From Streptomyces sp. R33 (GTDB lineage: Bacteria > Actinomycetota > Actinomycetes > Streptomycetales > Streptomycetaceae): a stretch of DNA of 64,000 nucleotides. Numbering within the stretch: the stretch's first letter is position 1; every line of letters begins with the position of its first letter. Below, in pieces: positions 34,061-42,921 of the stretch. The DNA is taken from contig NZ_CP165727.1 of the NCBI RefSeq assembly GCF_041200175.1, positions 6,389,501 through 6,453,500 on the forward strand, given 5' to 3'. The notes beneath the pieces were generated by a model that did no database searches, was not told the DNA's origin, and worked only from the letters and a program-made list of their open reading frames with translations. A program made the position numbers and the translations under genes.

Positions 34061-35326
34061 TCAGAGTGCCTTCGAGCCCGGCTGGACCATGCCGCGTACT
34101 GTGCGCGACTTCACAAAGTCTCCGATCGCCGTCATCTCCCATTCGCCCGAGAACTGGCGGACCAGCTTGGCCATCATGACCCCGGTCTGCGGCTCGGCCC
34201 CGGTGAGGTCGAAGCGCACGAGCTCCTCCCCGCTCGCCGCGTCGATCAGGCGGCAGTAGGCCTTGGCGACCTCGGTGAACTTCTGGCCGGAGAAGGAGTT
34301 GACCGTGAAGACCAGGCCCGTGGCCTCGGCGGGCAGCCGGCCGAGGTCCACCACGATCACCTCGTCGTCCCCGGCGCCCTCGCCGGTGAGGTTGTCGCCC
34401 GAGTGCTTGATGGCGCCGCCCAGGATGGACAGCTTGCCGAAGTAGCAGCTGTCGATGTGGTTGCGCTGCGGGCCGTACGCGATGACGGAGGCGTCGAGGT
34501 CGATGTCCCGGCCGCGGAACGCCGGCTCCCAGCCCAGGCCCATCTTCACCTGGGAGAGCAGCGGGCGGCCGTTCTTGACCAGGGAGACGGTCTGGTTCTT
34601 CTGGAGGCTGACCCGGCCCTTGTCGAGGTTGACCTTCCCGGTGCCGGAGGCGGCAGGGGCCGCGGTCGGCGGCGCGGGCGGGGCCGCGGGGGCCGTGGGA
34701 GCGCTCGGCCAGGAGGACGTGGACGGGGCGGACGGCGGCGACGGGGTCTGGCCCCAGACCGGGGCCGAAGGGGTGACCGGGGCGGCAGGGGCCTGCGGGG
34801 CGGCCGCGGGCGGCGGGGTGGGCTCCTCGTCCACGGAGACCCCGAAGTCGGTCGCGATCCCGGCGAGGCCGTTGGCGTACCCCTGGCCGACCGCGCGCAC
34901 CTTCCACACGCCGCCGCGCTGGTAGACCTCGACGACCACGAGCGCGGTCTCGGTGCCCAGCTGCGGCGGGGTGAACGTGGCGATCACCGCGCCGCTGTCC
35001 GCATGGCGCACGGTGGCGGTGGGCTCGATGCCCTGGAAGGTCTGACCTGCGGCGTCGGGACTGGCCGTGACCACGATCCGCTCGATGCCCGGCGGCAGCG
35101 CGCCCGTGTCCACCGTGATCGAGTCCGGCGCCGCCCCACCGCCGGACCGGTGGCTGACGCCGGGCCCGGACGGCTGGTTGTAGAAGATGAAGTCGGCGTC
35201 GGAACGCACCTTGCCGTCCGCCGCGAGGAGGAGTCCCGACACGTCGAGCCGCACCGGGGCAGCCACGTCCACCGTCACACGGACGGTGTTGAGCGGCAGG
35301 TTGGAACCTGGGGTCATAGCGGTCAT
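34061..35326 (-). CDS. Protein with two TerD domains (tellurium-resistance family)
   Basis: A 421-residue protein with two TerD domains. The first covers about residues 5-168 with the calcium-binding-like segment SDADFIFYNQPSGPGVSHR; the second covers 231-421 with DLDASVIAYGPQRNHIDSCYFG. They are joined by a 60-residue Pro/Ala linker (168-230). TerD proteins bind calcium and are linked to tellurite, phage and stress responses, but in streptomycetes many are developmental or of unknown role. The start is either the ATG at 35326 or 35317; neither has a strong ribosome site. No other ter genes lie in the window. Confidence 0.87.
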   Translation of the reverse strand: MTAMTPGSNLPLNTVRVTVDVAAPVRLDVSGLLLAADGKVRSDADFIFYNQPSGPGVSHRSGGGAAPDSITVDTGALPPGIERIVVTASPDAAGQTFQGIEPTATVRHADSGAVIATFTPPQLGTETALVVVEVYQRGGVWKVRAVGQGYANGLAGIATDFGVSVDEEPTPPPAAAPQAPAAPVTPSAPVWGQTPSPPSAPSTSSWPSAPTAPAAPPAPPTAAPAASGTGKVNLDKGRVSLQKNQTVSLVKNGRPLLSQVKMGLGWEPAFRGRDIDLDASVIAYGPQRNHIDSCYFGKLSILGGAIKHSGDNLTGEGAGDDEVIVVDLGRLPAEATGLVFTVNSFSGQKFTEVAKAYCRLIDAASGEELVRFDLTGAEPQTGVMMAKLVRQFSGEWEMTAIGDFVKSRTVRGMVQPGSKAL

Positions 35327-35379
35327 GCCGGGAGAACGACCGGAGGGCCTTTGCCGTTCCCTTACCCTCGCCGCGGATT

Positions 35380-35601
35380 TCAGCGACGGTTGCGGGGGTG
35401 GTTCTTGGCCGTGCGCTCGTTGCCGAACTTGTACGCACCCGTCCAGCGGGCCATCACGAGCTGCGCGTCGCCCGACTCCACCTCGGCGAGGAACTTCTCG
35501 GCCCGCCCGCCCCGCAGGGTGCTCGCGGCCCGCCCCTGGTGCGTGATGACCACGCTGTTGTCGCTGCGCTGTTCGTACGTGAATCCGTGAGGTCTCGGCA
35601 T
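35380..35601 (-). CDS. Small basic protein of unknown function
   Basis: A 73-residue protein starting MPRPHGFTYEQRSDNSVVIT, rich in Arg and Lys at the C-terminus (ERTAKNHPRNRR). The middle contains a compact segment GGRAEKFLAEVESGDAQLVMARWTGAYKFGNE. It has no signal peptide, membrane segment or zinc motif. It lies 53 nt before the double-TerD gene on the same strand, so cotranscription is possible. I recognise it only as the sort of small protein conserved among streptomycetes. Confidence 0.72.
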   Translation of the reverse strand: MPRPHGFTYEQRSDNSVVITHQGRAASTLRGGRAEKFLAEVESGDAQLVMARWTGAYKFGNERTAKNHPRNRR

Positions 35602-35671
35602 GACCGGCAGCCTGCCCCGAGGCGGGCAGGGCGGGCAACGGGTTTCCAGGTCTACGGCCCGGGGGGCGGGC

Positions 35672-35697
35672 GGCCCGGCCCGTGGGCGGGCCGGGCC
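35672..35697 (-). terminator. Terminator after the aldehyde dehydrogenase gene
   Basis: 11-bp perfect stem (35672-35682 with 35687-35697), loop TGGG, 28 nt past the stop. Confidence 0.7.
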
Positions 35698-35725
35698 AGG
35701 CGGGCCGGGCCCGCCGCGGCCCGCC

Positions 35726-37249
35726 TCAGGCGCCGGTGACGCGGCGCGGCAGCCCCAGCGGGTTCGCCTCGCGCAGCTCCGCCGGAAGCAGCGGGTCCGG
35801 CACCGACTGGTAGGCCACCGGCCGCAGCCAGCGCTCGATGGCGGTCCCGCCGACCGAGGTGGAGTGCGAGGTCGCCGCCGGGTACGGGCCGCCGTGGTGC
35901 TGGGCCGGGGCCACCGCGACCCCGGTCGGCCAGCCGTTGACCACGATCCGCCCGGCCAGCGCCGTGACCTGTGCGATCAGCTCCGCCGCCGGGCCCGGAC
36001 CGCCGTCGGCCTCGGCCGCGGACAGCTGGAGCGTGGCGCTCAGGTTGCCGGGGAGCAGGCCGAGCACCGACCCCGCCTCGCCCTGGTCGGCGTACCGGAC
36101 GACCACGGTCACCGGGCCGAAGCACTCCTCGAGCAGCACCTCGTAGGCGCCGCCCTCGAGGAGGGCCCCGGCCGGCACGGTGAGGTAGCCCGCGCCCACG
36201 GTGTGCTCGCCGCCGGAACCCGGGGTGACGGGCGCGCCGACGCCGGGCAGTGCGGCCCGCTCGCGCACGCCCGAGACGAAGTTCTCCCGCATCCGGTGGT
36301 CGAGCAGGACGCCCGGCTCGGTCTCGCCGAGGGCCTTCGTAAGCGCGCTGGTGAACCGGTCGCCGTCCGCGCCCTCGGGGACCAGGACCAGGCCCGGCTT
36401 GACGCAGAACTGGCCGACCCCGAGCGTGACCGAGCCCGCGAGCCCGGCGGCGATCTCCTCGGCGCGCTCGGCGGCGGCCGCGGGGGTGACCACGACGGGA
36501 TTGAGGGAGCCCAGTTCGCCGTGGAACGGGATGGGGACGGGACGGGCGGCGGCCGCGTCGAACAGCGCCCGCCCGCCCCGGATGGAACCGGTGAATCCGG
36601 CGGCGGAGACGAGGGGGTGGCGGATCAGCTCCAGGCCCGCGTCGAACCCGTGGACGACGCGGACCACGTCGGCCGGCAGCCCCGTCGCCACCGCCGCCCG
36701 GCGCAGCAGCGAGGCGCACAGCTCGGAGGTGGCCGGGTGGTCGGGGTGCGCCTTGACGACCACCGGGCAGCCGGCGGCCAGCGCACTCGCGGTGTCCCCG
36801 CCGGGGACGGAGAACGCGAGGGGGAAGTTGGAGGCGGCGTAGACCGCGACCACGCCCAGCGGCACCTTGTAGCGGCGCAGTTCGGGGCGCGGCGGGACGG
36901 CGGCGGCGTCGGCGCGGTCGATGCGGATGTCGAGGTAGGAGCCCTCGTCCACGGCGTCGGCGAAGGCCCGCAGCTGGCCGGTGGTGCGGGCGAGCTCGCC
37001 GGTGAGCCGGCCCGGCCCGAGGGCGGTCTCGGCGTCGGCGGCCTCGATCACATGGTCGGCGGCCTCGTCGAGCAGCTCGGCGGCCGCGCGCAGGAAGGCC
37101 GCGCGGGCGGTGCGGTCGGCGAGCGCGCCGCGGGCCGCGTGGGCGGCGCGTACGGCCTCGTCCACCTCGCCGGATGTGGCTTCCACCGCAACCTGTTCGC
37201 GCTGCTTCCCGGTACGGGGGTCCACACTCCAGACTGGTGTTGCTGCCAT
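35726..37249 (-). CDS. Aldehyde dehydrogenase (NADP-type, ketoglutarate semialdehyde-like)
   Basis: A 507-residue aldehyde dehydrogenase. It has the cofactor segment YAASNFPLAFSVPGGD, FTGSIRGG near residue 220, the general base Glu in FHGELGSLNP and the catalytic Cys in GQFCVKPGLV. The FPLAFSVPGGDTASALAAGCPVVVKAH pattern is typical of alpha-ketoglutarate semialdehyde (2,5-dioxovalerate) dehydrogenases that end pentose, glucarate and hydroxyproline pathways. It is divergent from an IclR regulator over 146 nt with a perfect operator-like repeat, suggesting substrate-induced control. No other catabolic genes are adjacent. Confidence 0.9.
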   Translation of the reverse strand: MAATPVWSVDPRTGKQREQVAVEATSGEVDEAVRAAHAARGALADRTARAAFLRAAAELLDEAADHVIEAADAETALGPGRLTGELARTTGQLRAFADAVDEGSYLDIRIDRADAAAVPPRPELRRYKVPLGVVAVYAASNFPLAFSVPGGDTASALAAGCPVVVKAHPDHPATSELCASLLRRAAVATGLPADVVRVVHGFDAGLELIRHPLVSAAGFTGSIRGGRALFDAAAARPVPIPFHGELGSLNPVVVTPAAAAERAEEIAAGLAGSVTLGVGQFCVKPGLVLVPEGADGDRFTSALTKALGETEPGVLLDHRMRENFVSGVRERAALPGVGAPVTPGSGGEHTVGAGYLTVPAGALLEGGAYEVLLEECFGPVTVVVRYADQGEAGSVLGLLPGNLSATLQLSAAEADGGPGPAAELIAQVTALAGRIVVNGWPTGVAVAPAQHHGGPYPAATSHSTSVGGTAIERWLRPVAYQSVPDPLLPAELREANPLGLPRRVTGA

Positions 37250-37286
37250 GGCGCACTGCCTCCTGGATCTCGCTGACCCGCGCGGT

Positions 37287-37308
37287 GGCGTTCAGTATTC
37301 TGAACGCC
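37287..37308. promoter_or_regulatory. Inverted repeat, likely IclR-family operator
   Basis: GGCGTTCAG and CTGAACGCC are perfect 9-bp inverted halves around TATT, in the spacer between the divergent aldehyde dehydrogenase and IclR genes, about 40-60 nt from the dehydrogenase start. Confidence 0.6.
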
Positions 37309-37395
37309 GTTCCGATGGATGAATGATCACATCCGCTCCGGACTCTATTTCCGGGCCTTCCGCGTTGACAAGAGACAAGAGGGGCAAGAAGGCGA

Positions 37396-38208
37396 ATGAC
37401 CACGACTGAGCCGGACCGGTCCGCCGCGGAACCGGAGGGGCCGGGCGGCGCGGGAGCACCGGCGGCCGTCAAATCGGCCGTCCGCACGGTGCTGTTGCTG
37501 GAGCACTTCGCGGCGCGCCCCGGACTGCACAGCCTGGCCGACATCCAGCACGACCTCTCGCTGCCCAAGTCGAGCCTCTACATGCTGCTGCGCACGCTGG
37601 TGAACCTGGGGTGGGTGGAGACGGACGCGACGGGCACGCGGTACGGCATCGGAGTACGGGCCCTGCTCGTCGGCAGCTCGTACATCGACGGGGACGAGGT
37701 CGTCGCCGCGGCCCGGCCGACCCTGGACCGGCTCTCCGACGACACCACCGAGACCATCCACCTGGCCCGGATGGACGGCACGAGCGTCGTCTACCTGGCC
37801 ACCCGCCAGTCCCAGCACTACCTGCGGCCGTTCACCCGCGTCGGGCGGCGGCTGCCCGTGCACTCGACGGCCCTGGGCAAGGCCCTGCTGGCGACCCACT
37901 CCGACGAGGAGGTACGGGCGCTCCTGCCGCGGCGGCTCGAGGCGGTCACCGAGCACACGATCACCGACCGGGAGCGGCTCGTCGACGAGTTGGCGCTGGT
38001 CCGGGAGCAGGGCTACGCGGTGGACCGCGAGGAGAACACGCTCGGGCTGCGCTGTTTCGGGGTGGCGGTGCCGTACCGGACGCCGGCGCGCGACGCGGTG
38101 AGCTGCTCGGTGCCGGTGGCCCGGCTGACGGCGGGCCACGAGCAGAAGATCAAGGCGGCGCTGTTCGAGGCGCGGGACCGGCTGTCGGTGGCGACCCGCC
38201 GCATGTGA
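37396..38208 (+). CDS. IclR family transcriptional regulator
   Basis: A 270-residue regulator. The winged helix covers about residues 25-85 (SLADIQHDLSLPKSSLYMLLRTLVNLGWVE). The C-terminal GAF-like effector domain has LARMDGTSVVYLATRQSQ, VHSTALGKALLA and EENTLGLRCFGVAVPYR, all IclR hallmarks. It is divergent from the aldehyde dehydrogenase gene and probably controls it through the intervening inverted repeat. A hairpin terminator follows. Confidence 0.92.
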   Translation: MTTTEPDRSAAEPEGPGGAGAPAAVKSAVRTVLLLEHFAARPGLHSLADIQHDLSLPKSSLYMLLRTLVNLGWVETDATGTRYGIGVRALLVGSSYIDGDEVVAAARPTLDRLSDDTTETIHLARMDGTSVVYLATRQSQHYLRPFTRVGRRLPVHSTALGKALLATHSDEEVRALLPRRLEAVTEHTITDRERLVDELALVREQGYAVDREENTLGLRCFGVAVPYRTPARDAVSCSVPVARLTAGHEQKIKAALFEARDRLSVATRRM

Positions 38209-38227
38209 GGCGGTGGACGGGGAGGTT

Positions 38228-38247
38228 CCTCCCCCGGGCGGGGGAGG
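38228..38247 (+). terminator. Terminator after the IclR gene
   Basis: 8-bp perfect stem CCTCCCCC/GGGGGAGG with a GGGC loop, 20 nt past the stop. Confidence 0.6.
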
Positions 38248-38301
38248 CGGTTCCCCTTCACGGGGGAGGTGGCGGGGCGGCGGGCACGGGACCGTTGAGT
38301 C

Positions 38302-39294
38302 ATGAACACACGAGCGGTGAACACCGACGAGACGACGTACGCGGCCCGGCCGTCGGCCCCCGGCCCGGGGACCTGGCGCAGGGTCCTGCAGGCGGCGGCC
38401 GTGGCCGCCACCGTGCCGTACCTGTGCCTCAAGGGCGCCTGGCTGGCGGGGAGCCACATCGGAATACCGGACGGCAGCGTGCTGCTGGGGCCCGGGATGT
38501 TCTTCAAAGCGGCGAACGCCGTCACCCTGGTCATGGACGCGGCCGTCATCGTGCTCGTCCTGGTGTTCACCCGGCCCTGGGGCAGACGGGTACCGGCATG
38601 GCTGCTGACCCTCCCGGTGTTCGTCGCCACCGGACTGCTCGTGCCGATCGTCGTGGCGTTCCCGGGCCAACTCCTCGTGAGAGCGGTGGGGCTGGGGCCG
38701 GACGCGGCCGCGCAGGCGGCCAGGGAGCCCTTCCTCGACCCCTGGGTGTTCAACGTCGTGTACGGCGGTTTCATCGTGCAGGCCATAGCCCTGGCCGCGC
38801 TGTTCGTCCCCTATGCGCGGGAGCGCTGGGGCGGCCTGTGGCAGGGCGTCCAGGGGGAGCGGCTCCCGTCACCCACGGGGGTGGTGGCGGGAGCCGCGGC
38901 GGCGCTGGCCGTGGTCGTGGCGGCGGTGGAGTTCACCTGGGCCTTCGGAGGTACGGCCGGCCTCAGCGCCTCGCAGATCGCACAGTTCAACCCCGAAACG
39001 GGCGTGGTGTTCGCCACCTACGGGATGTGCACGCTGGTGGCCGGGGCGGGAGCCGTGAACCTGGCCCGGGGCGGGGCCCGGCAGGCCTGGTGGGCGCTGG
39101 CCGTCGCATGGACCGGGGCGGCGGCCGCGGCGAGTTGGGGGCTGTGGCTCCTGATCTCCTGCGCGGGCACCACCGATCCCGCGAAGGCGGTCACCACCGA
39201 GATGGTCCTGACCTACGCTGGTCAAATGATCACCGGCCTGCTCGCCGCAGCCGTCCTGGTCCGGTTCCTCGCCTCACGCCGCCGCCCCGAGTGA
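38302..39294 (+). CDS. Multipass membrane protein of unknown function
   Basis: A 330-residue integral membrane protein with about eight hydrophobic helices, for example AVTLVMDAAVIVLVLVFT, VPAWLLTLPVFVATGLLV and MITGLLAAAVLVRFLA. Short charged loops contain PWGRR and YARERWGGLWQG. I recognise no transporter family motif. It lies 45 nt before a histidine kinase gene on the same strand and may belong to the same operon. Confidence 0.75.
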   Translation: MNTRAVNTDETTYAARPSAPGPGTWRRVLQAAAVAATVPYLCLKGAWLAGSHIGIPDGSVLLGPGMFFKAANAVTLVMDAAVIVLVLVFTRPWGRRVPAWLLTLPVFVATGLLVPIVVAFPGQLLVRAVGLGPDAAAQAAREPFLDPWVFNVVYGGFIVQAIALAALFVPYARERWGGLWQGVQGERLPSPTGVVAGAAAALAVVVAAVEFTWAFGGTAGLSASQIAQFNPETGVVFATYGMCTLVAGAGAVNLARGGARQAWWALAVAWTGAAAAASWGLWLLISCAGTTDPAKAVTTEMVLTYAGQMITGLLAAAVLVRFLASRRRPE

Positions 39295-39339
39295 CGGGGA
39301 GCGGCGCGAGCGGGAGAGGGCCGAGGGGGGTGGCGGGCA

Positions 39340-40680
39340 GTGGCAGGTCGGGGGATGCCGGGGGGCGACGGGATGGGGACGGGGATGCGGGCCGGTCTGG
39401 GCCTGGTGCTGGGGGCGCGGGCCCGGCTGCGCTGGGTGCACCTGATCCTGGGCGGGGCCCTGCTGATGCCGTACTTCCTCCTCGCCCAGGTGGTGGTCAG
39501 CGTCGCGACCGGCGGGGGCAACATCTTCGGCTCCACCCCGCTGACCTTCGCCTCCTACGGGCTCTCGCTGCCCATGGCCGCGGTGACCGCCGTGTTCGGG
39601 CTCGTCCGGCCGATGTCGGTGGGCGCCATACGGGCCCTGTGCGGGGTGCCGGGCGAGCGGCTGGCCGAGGGGCCGGCCCGGTCCTGGGCCGCGCGGGGGC
39701 GGACCTCCGCCTGGTGGACCCTGCATCTGGGGGTCGGGGCGGTGGTCAGCGGGCTCACCCTCGCGGTGCCGCCCATGGCGGTGGTGCTGATCACACTGCC
39801 GTTCGTGAGCGGGCTGCGGAAGACCCGGCTCGGACTGGGCTGGTTCAACACCCAGGCCGATCCGTACGTCGCGCCCCTGCTCGGGGCCGGGCTGCTGTGC
39901 GGGCTCGTCCTGTGCGCCGCCGGGGCCGGGGCGCTGCTGGCGCGGCTGGCACCCGTACTGCTCGGGCCGACGGGGGCGGACCGGCTGGCCGCGGCCGAGG
40001 AGCGGGCCGCCGACCTGGCCGTGCGCAACCGGCTGGCCCGGGAGCTGCACGACGCGGTCGGGCACGCCCTGAGTGCCGTCACCCTCCAGGCGGTCGCCGC
40101 CCGGCGGGTGCTCGCCAGCGACCCCGGGTTCGTACGGGAGGCACTGGCTGCGATCGAGGAGACCACCCGGCGGACGGTGGCCGAGCTGGACGCCGTGCTG
40201 GGCCTGCTGCGGGACGGCGACCCGGCCCGGCCCGGCGCCGCACCCGCGCCGACCCTCGACGCCGACCTCGACGGCCTGCTGGCCCGCACCCGGGCCGCCG
40301 GCACCACCGTCACCGTCCACCAACACCCCGGACCGGCCGGGGACTGGGCGCAGCTTCCGGCGATCGCCTCCCGCGAGGCGTACCGGATCGTCCAGGAGGG
40401 CCTGAGCAACGCCCTGCGCCACGGCGCGGGACCCGTCGAGCTGCGGATCGCCGTACAGGGCAGGGAAGACGGCACCGGCAGCGGCAACCGTGAACTGGAG
40501 ATCACCATGACCAATCCGCCGGGCACCGCCGCCGGGCCGCAGCCCCGCACCACCGGGGGCCGCGGGCTGCACGGCGCCGCCGAGCGCGCCACCCTGCTGG
40601 GCGGCCGGGTCGAAGCAGGCCCTCACCAGGGGCTGTGGCGGCTGCGGGTGGTCCTCCCGCTCGGCGGAGGCGCACGATGA
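39340..40680 (+). CDS. Sensor histidine kinase (HisKA_3 type)
   Basis: A 446-residue membrane kinase of the NarX/DesK class. About four transmembrane segments occupy residues 30-215 (such as VHLILGGALLMPYFLLAQVVV). The dimerisation/phosphoacceptor domain has His in LARELHDAVGHALSAVTLQ. A HATPase domain follows with REAYRIVQEGLSNALRHG and GGRGLHGAAERATLLGG. The GTG at 39340 may not be the true start; an ATG lies five codons downstream. It overlaps the response regulator by 4 nt. The signal is unknown. Confidence 0.9.
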   Translation: MAGRGMPGGDGMGTGMRAGLGLVLGARARLRWVHLILGGALLMPYFLLAQVVVSVATGGGNIFGSTPLTFASYGLSLPMAAVTAVFGLVRPMSVGAIRALCGVPGERLAEGPARSWAARGRTSAWWTLHLGVGAVVSGLTLAVPPMAVVLITLPFVSGLRKTRLGLGWFNTQADPYVAPLLGAGLLCGLVLCAAGAGALLARLAPVLLGPTGADRLAAAEERAADLAVRNRLARELHDAVGHALSAVTLQAVAARRVLASDPGFVREALAAIEETTRRTVAELDAVLGLLRDGDPARPGAAPAPTLDADLDGLLARTRAAGTTVTVHQHPGPAGDWAQLPAIASREAYRIVQEGLSNALRHGAGPVELRIAVQGREDGTGSGNRELEITMTNPPGTAAGPQPRTTGGRGLHGAAERATLLGGRVEAGPHQGLWRLRVVLPLGGGAR

Positions 40681-41348
40681 CCGCGGCGCGGCGGCCGCCG
40701 CTGCGCATCGTGCTCGCCGACGACGAGCGCATGGTCCGTACCGCCCTGCGGGTGATCCTCGAGGCCGAGTCCGACCTGGAGGTGGTCGGCGAGGCGGCCT
40801 CCGGCGCCGAAGCCGTCCCGCTGGTCCGCTCGCTGGCCCCCGATGTGGTGCTGATGGACGTCCGGATGCCCGAGATCGACGGGATCCGGGCCACCGAGCA
40901 GATCATCGCCGGCATGGCCGAGCCGCCCCGGATCGTGGTCGTCACCACGTTCGAGAACGACGCGTACGTCTACGACGCGCTGCGCGCGGGCGCCTGCGGG
41001 TTCCTCCTCAAGCGGGCCGACCCCGACGAGCTGATCGGCGCGGTCCGCCTCGTCGCCCGTGGCGACTGCCTGCTCTTCCCGGCGGCCGTCCGCTCGCTCG
41101 CCGCGTCGTACGCCCCCGGGGTCCCCGGCCCCGCCGCTCCCTGGGTGGCCCGGCTCACCGGCCGGGAGGCCGACGTACTGCGCCTGATGGCCGGCGGACT
41201 GTCCAACCACGAGATGAGCGAACGCCTGGGCGTCGGCCCTCAGACGATCAAGACCCATGTCGCCGCGGTCCTTTCCAAGACCGGCTCCCGCGACCGCACC
41301 CAGGCCGTCATCGCGGCCTACGAGGGCGGCTTCATGAAGAAAAGCTGA
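40677..41348 (+). CDS. LuxR/NarL-type response regulator
   Basis: A 223-residue regulator. The receiver domain has the acidic pocket ADDE, the phosphoacceptor Asp in VVLMDVRMPEIDG, Thr in VVVTTFEND and Lys in FLLKRADPDEL. The C-terminal LuxR HTH is LTGREADVLRLMAGGLSNHEMSERLGVGPQTIKTHVAAVL. ATG overlaps the kinase stop (40677-40680), so kinase and regulator form one two-component unit. A penicillin-binding protein gene follows 62 nt later on the same strand, a candidate target or merely a neighbour. Confidence 0.94.
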   Translation: MTAARRPPLRIVLADDERMVRTALRVILEAESDLEVVGEAASGAEAVPLVRSLAPDVVLMDVRMPEIDGIRATEQIIAGMAEPPRIVVVTTFENDAYVYDALRAGACGFLLKRADPDELIGAVRLVARGDCLLFPAAVRSLAASYAPGVPGPAAPWVARLTGREADVLRLMAGGLSNHEMSERLGVGPQTIKTHVAAVLSKTGSRDRTQAVIAAYEGGFMKKS

Positions 41349-41410
41349 GAACCCGGACACAATCGGGGCAGAGCGGAACGACTGGGAGCCTTGGTGCGTC
41401 CTTCTGGAGG

Positions 41411-42859
41411 ATGAACAAGACGATCAGGCGTGCGTCGGTCTTCTGTCTGCTCCTGGTGCTGGCCCTTTTGGTGCGGGTCACCTGGGTGCAGGCCTACCAA
41501 GGCCGGGCCCTCGCAGACAACGAGAACAACCGGCGGAACCTCATCGGGCAGTACGAGAACCCGCTGGGCAACATCATCGTGGGCGGGGAGGCGATCACCG
41601 GCTCGGTGAAGACGGACGGAAAGGACTTCGGGTACAAGCGGACGTACGTCGACGGTCCGCTCTACGCGCCGCTCACCGGCTACAGCTCCCAGGCCTTCGG
41701 CACGAGCATGCTGGAGGGCGTCTACAAGAAGGTCCTGAACGGTTCCGACGACCGGCTCAAGACCGTGATGGACATGCTCACCAACAAGCGGGCCGCGCCG
41801 GGCAACGTGCTGACCACGGTCGACAAGGACGTGCAGAAGGCCGCGTACGACGCGCTCCAGGGCAAGCAGGGCGCCGCCGTCGCCATCGACCCGGCGACCG
41901 GCGAGATCCTCGCCATCGTGAACAACCCCTCCTTCGACCCGGGCAGCATCGCGGGCGCCAACGACACGGCGGCCTGGGAGAAGCTGATCGAGGACAAGGG
42001 CAAGGCGATGGAGAACGTGGCCCTGCGCAAGCCGCAGGCGCCCGGCTCCACCTTCAAGCTGGTCACCCTGGCGGCGGCCATCGAGAACGGGCTGGTCACC
42101 AACCTCGACGCGCCGACCGGCACCCCGGACCCGTACACGATCCCCGGAACCCGGACCCTGCTGCCCAGCGAAGCGGGATCCGCGGCCTGCAACAACGTCT
42201 CCGCGCGCACCGCGCTGCGGCTGTCCTGCAACAACGTGTTCGCCGAGCTGGCGCACAAGCTCGGCCAGGACAAGATGCGGGCGACGGCCGAGAAGTTCGG
42301 CTTCAACACGGAGATCGCGACCCCCGTCACCGCCCGGCCGGGGAGCAAGTACCCGACGAAGAAGATGTCGGTCGACCAGGTCGCGCAGACGGGTATCGGC
42401 CAGTTCGACGTGCAGGCCACCCCGCTCCAGATGGCGATGGTGACCGCCGCGATCGAGAACGGCGGCAAGCTCGTCGCCCCGCACTCGGTCTCCGAGGTCA
42501 CCGACGCGAACGGCAACGTGCTGGAGAGCTTCAAGGACCCGAAGTCCGAGCAGGTCGTGAGCGCCAGGACCGCGTCGATGCTGCAGGACGCCATGCGGAC
42601 GGTCGCGACCGAGGGCGGCGGCAAGCCCGCCCAGGTGGCGGGCGCCGAGGTGGGCGGCAAGACCGGCACCGCGCAGCGCGGCGTGAACAACAGCCTGCCG
42701 CCGCTGGCCTGGTTCACCTCGTACGGCAAGCAGGGCGGCAAGCAGATCGCGGTTGCCGTGGTGATCGAGAACTCGGACACCGACCGCTCCGAGATCGGCG
42801 GCGGCAAGCTCGCCGCGCCCATCGCCCAGAAGATGATGGCGGCGTGGCTGAAGAAGTAG
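41411..42859 (+). CDS. Penicillin-binding protein, class B transpeptidase (PbpA-like)
   Basis: Cell-wall D,D-transpeptidase, 482 residues. One transmembrane anchor lies near residues 10-25 (VFCLLLVLALLVRVTW), followed by a short non-catalytic domain and the transpeptidase. The catalytic motifs are intact: SxxK at S213-K216 in PGSTFK, SxN at S272-N274 in LSCNNVF and KTG at 417-419 in GGKTGTAQ. There is no glycosyltransferase domain. GGAGG sits immediately before the ATG with no spacing, which is unusual. It is closely related to PbpA/PBP A of actinobacteria, which act in septal or sporulation wall synthesis. Confidence 0.93.
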   Translation: MNKTIRRASVFCLLLVLALLVRVTWVQAYQGRALADNENNRRNLIGQYENPLGNIIVGGEAITGSVKTDGKDFGYKRTYVDGPLYAPLTGYSSQAFGTSMLEGVYKKVLNGSDDRLKTVMDMLTNKRAAPGNVLTTVDKDVQKAAYDALQGKQGAAVAIDPATGEILAIVNNPSFDPGSIAGANDTAAWEKLIEDKGKAMENVALRKPQAPGSTFKLVTLAAAIENGLVTNLDAPTGTPDPYTIPGTRTLLPSEAGSAACNNVSARTALRLSCNNVFAELAHKLGQDKMRATAEKFGFNTEIATPVTARPGSKYPTKKMSVDQVAQTGIGQFDVQATPLQMAMVTAAIENGGKLVAPHSVSEVTDANGNVLESFKDPKSEQVVSARTASMLQDAMRTVATEGGGKPAQVAGAEVGGKTGTAQRGVNNSLPPLAWFTSYGKQGGKQIAVAVVIENSDTDRSEIGGGKLAAPIAQKMMAAWLKK

Positions 42860-42879
42860 CCGCGCCGGTGGCCGCGGGG

Positions 42880-42910
42880 CGCGCCGGGAACCGACACGGT
42901 TCCCGGCGCG
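42880..42910 (+). terminator. Terminator after the penicillin-binding protein
   Basis: 13-bp perfect stem (42880-42892 with 42898-42910), loop GACAC, followed by TTTCCTTTCC. This is one of the few terminators here with a pyrimidine-rich tail. Confidence 0.85.
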
Positions 42911-42921
42911 TTTCCTTTCCC

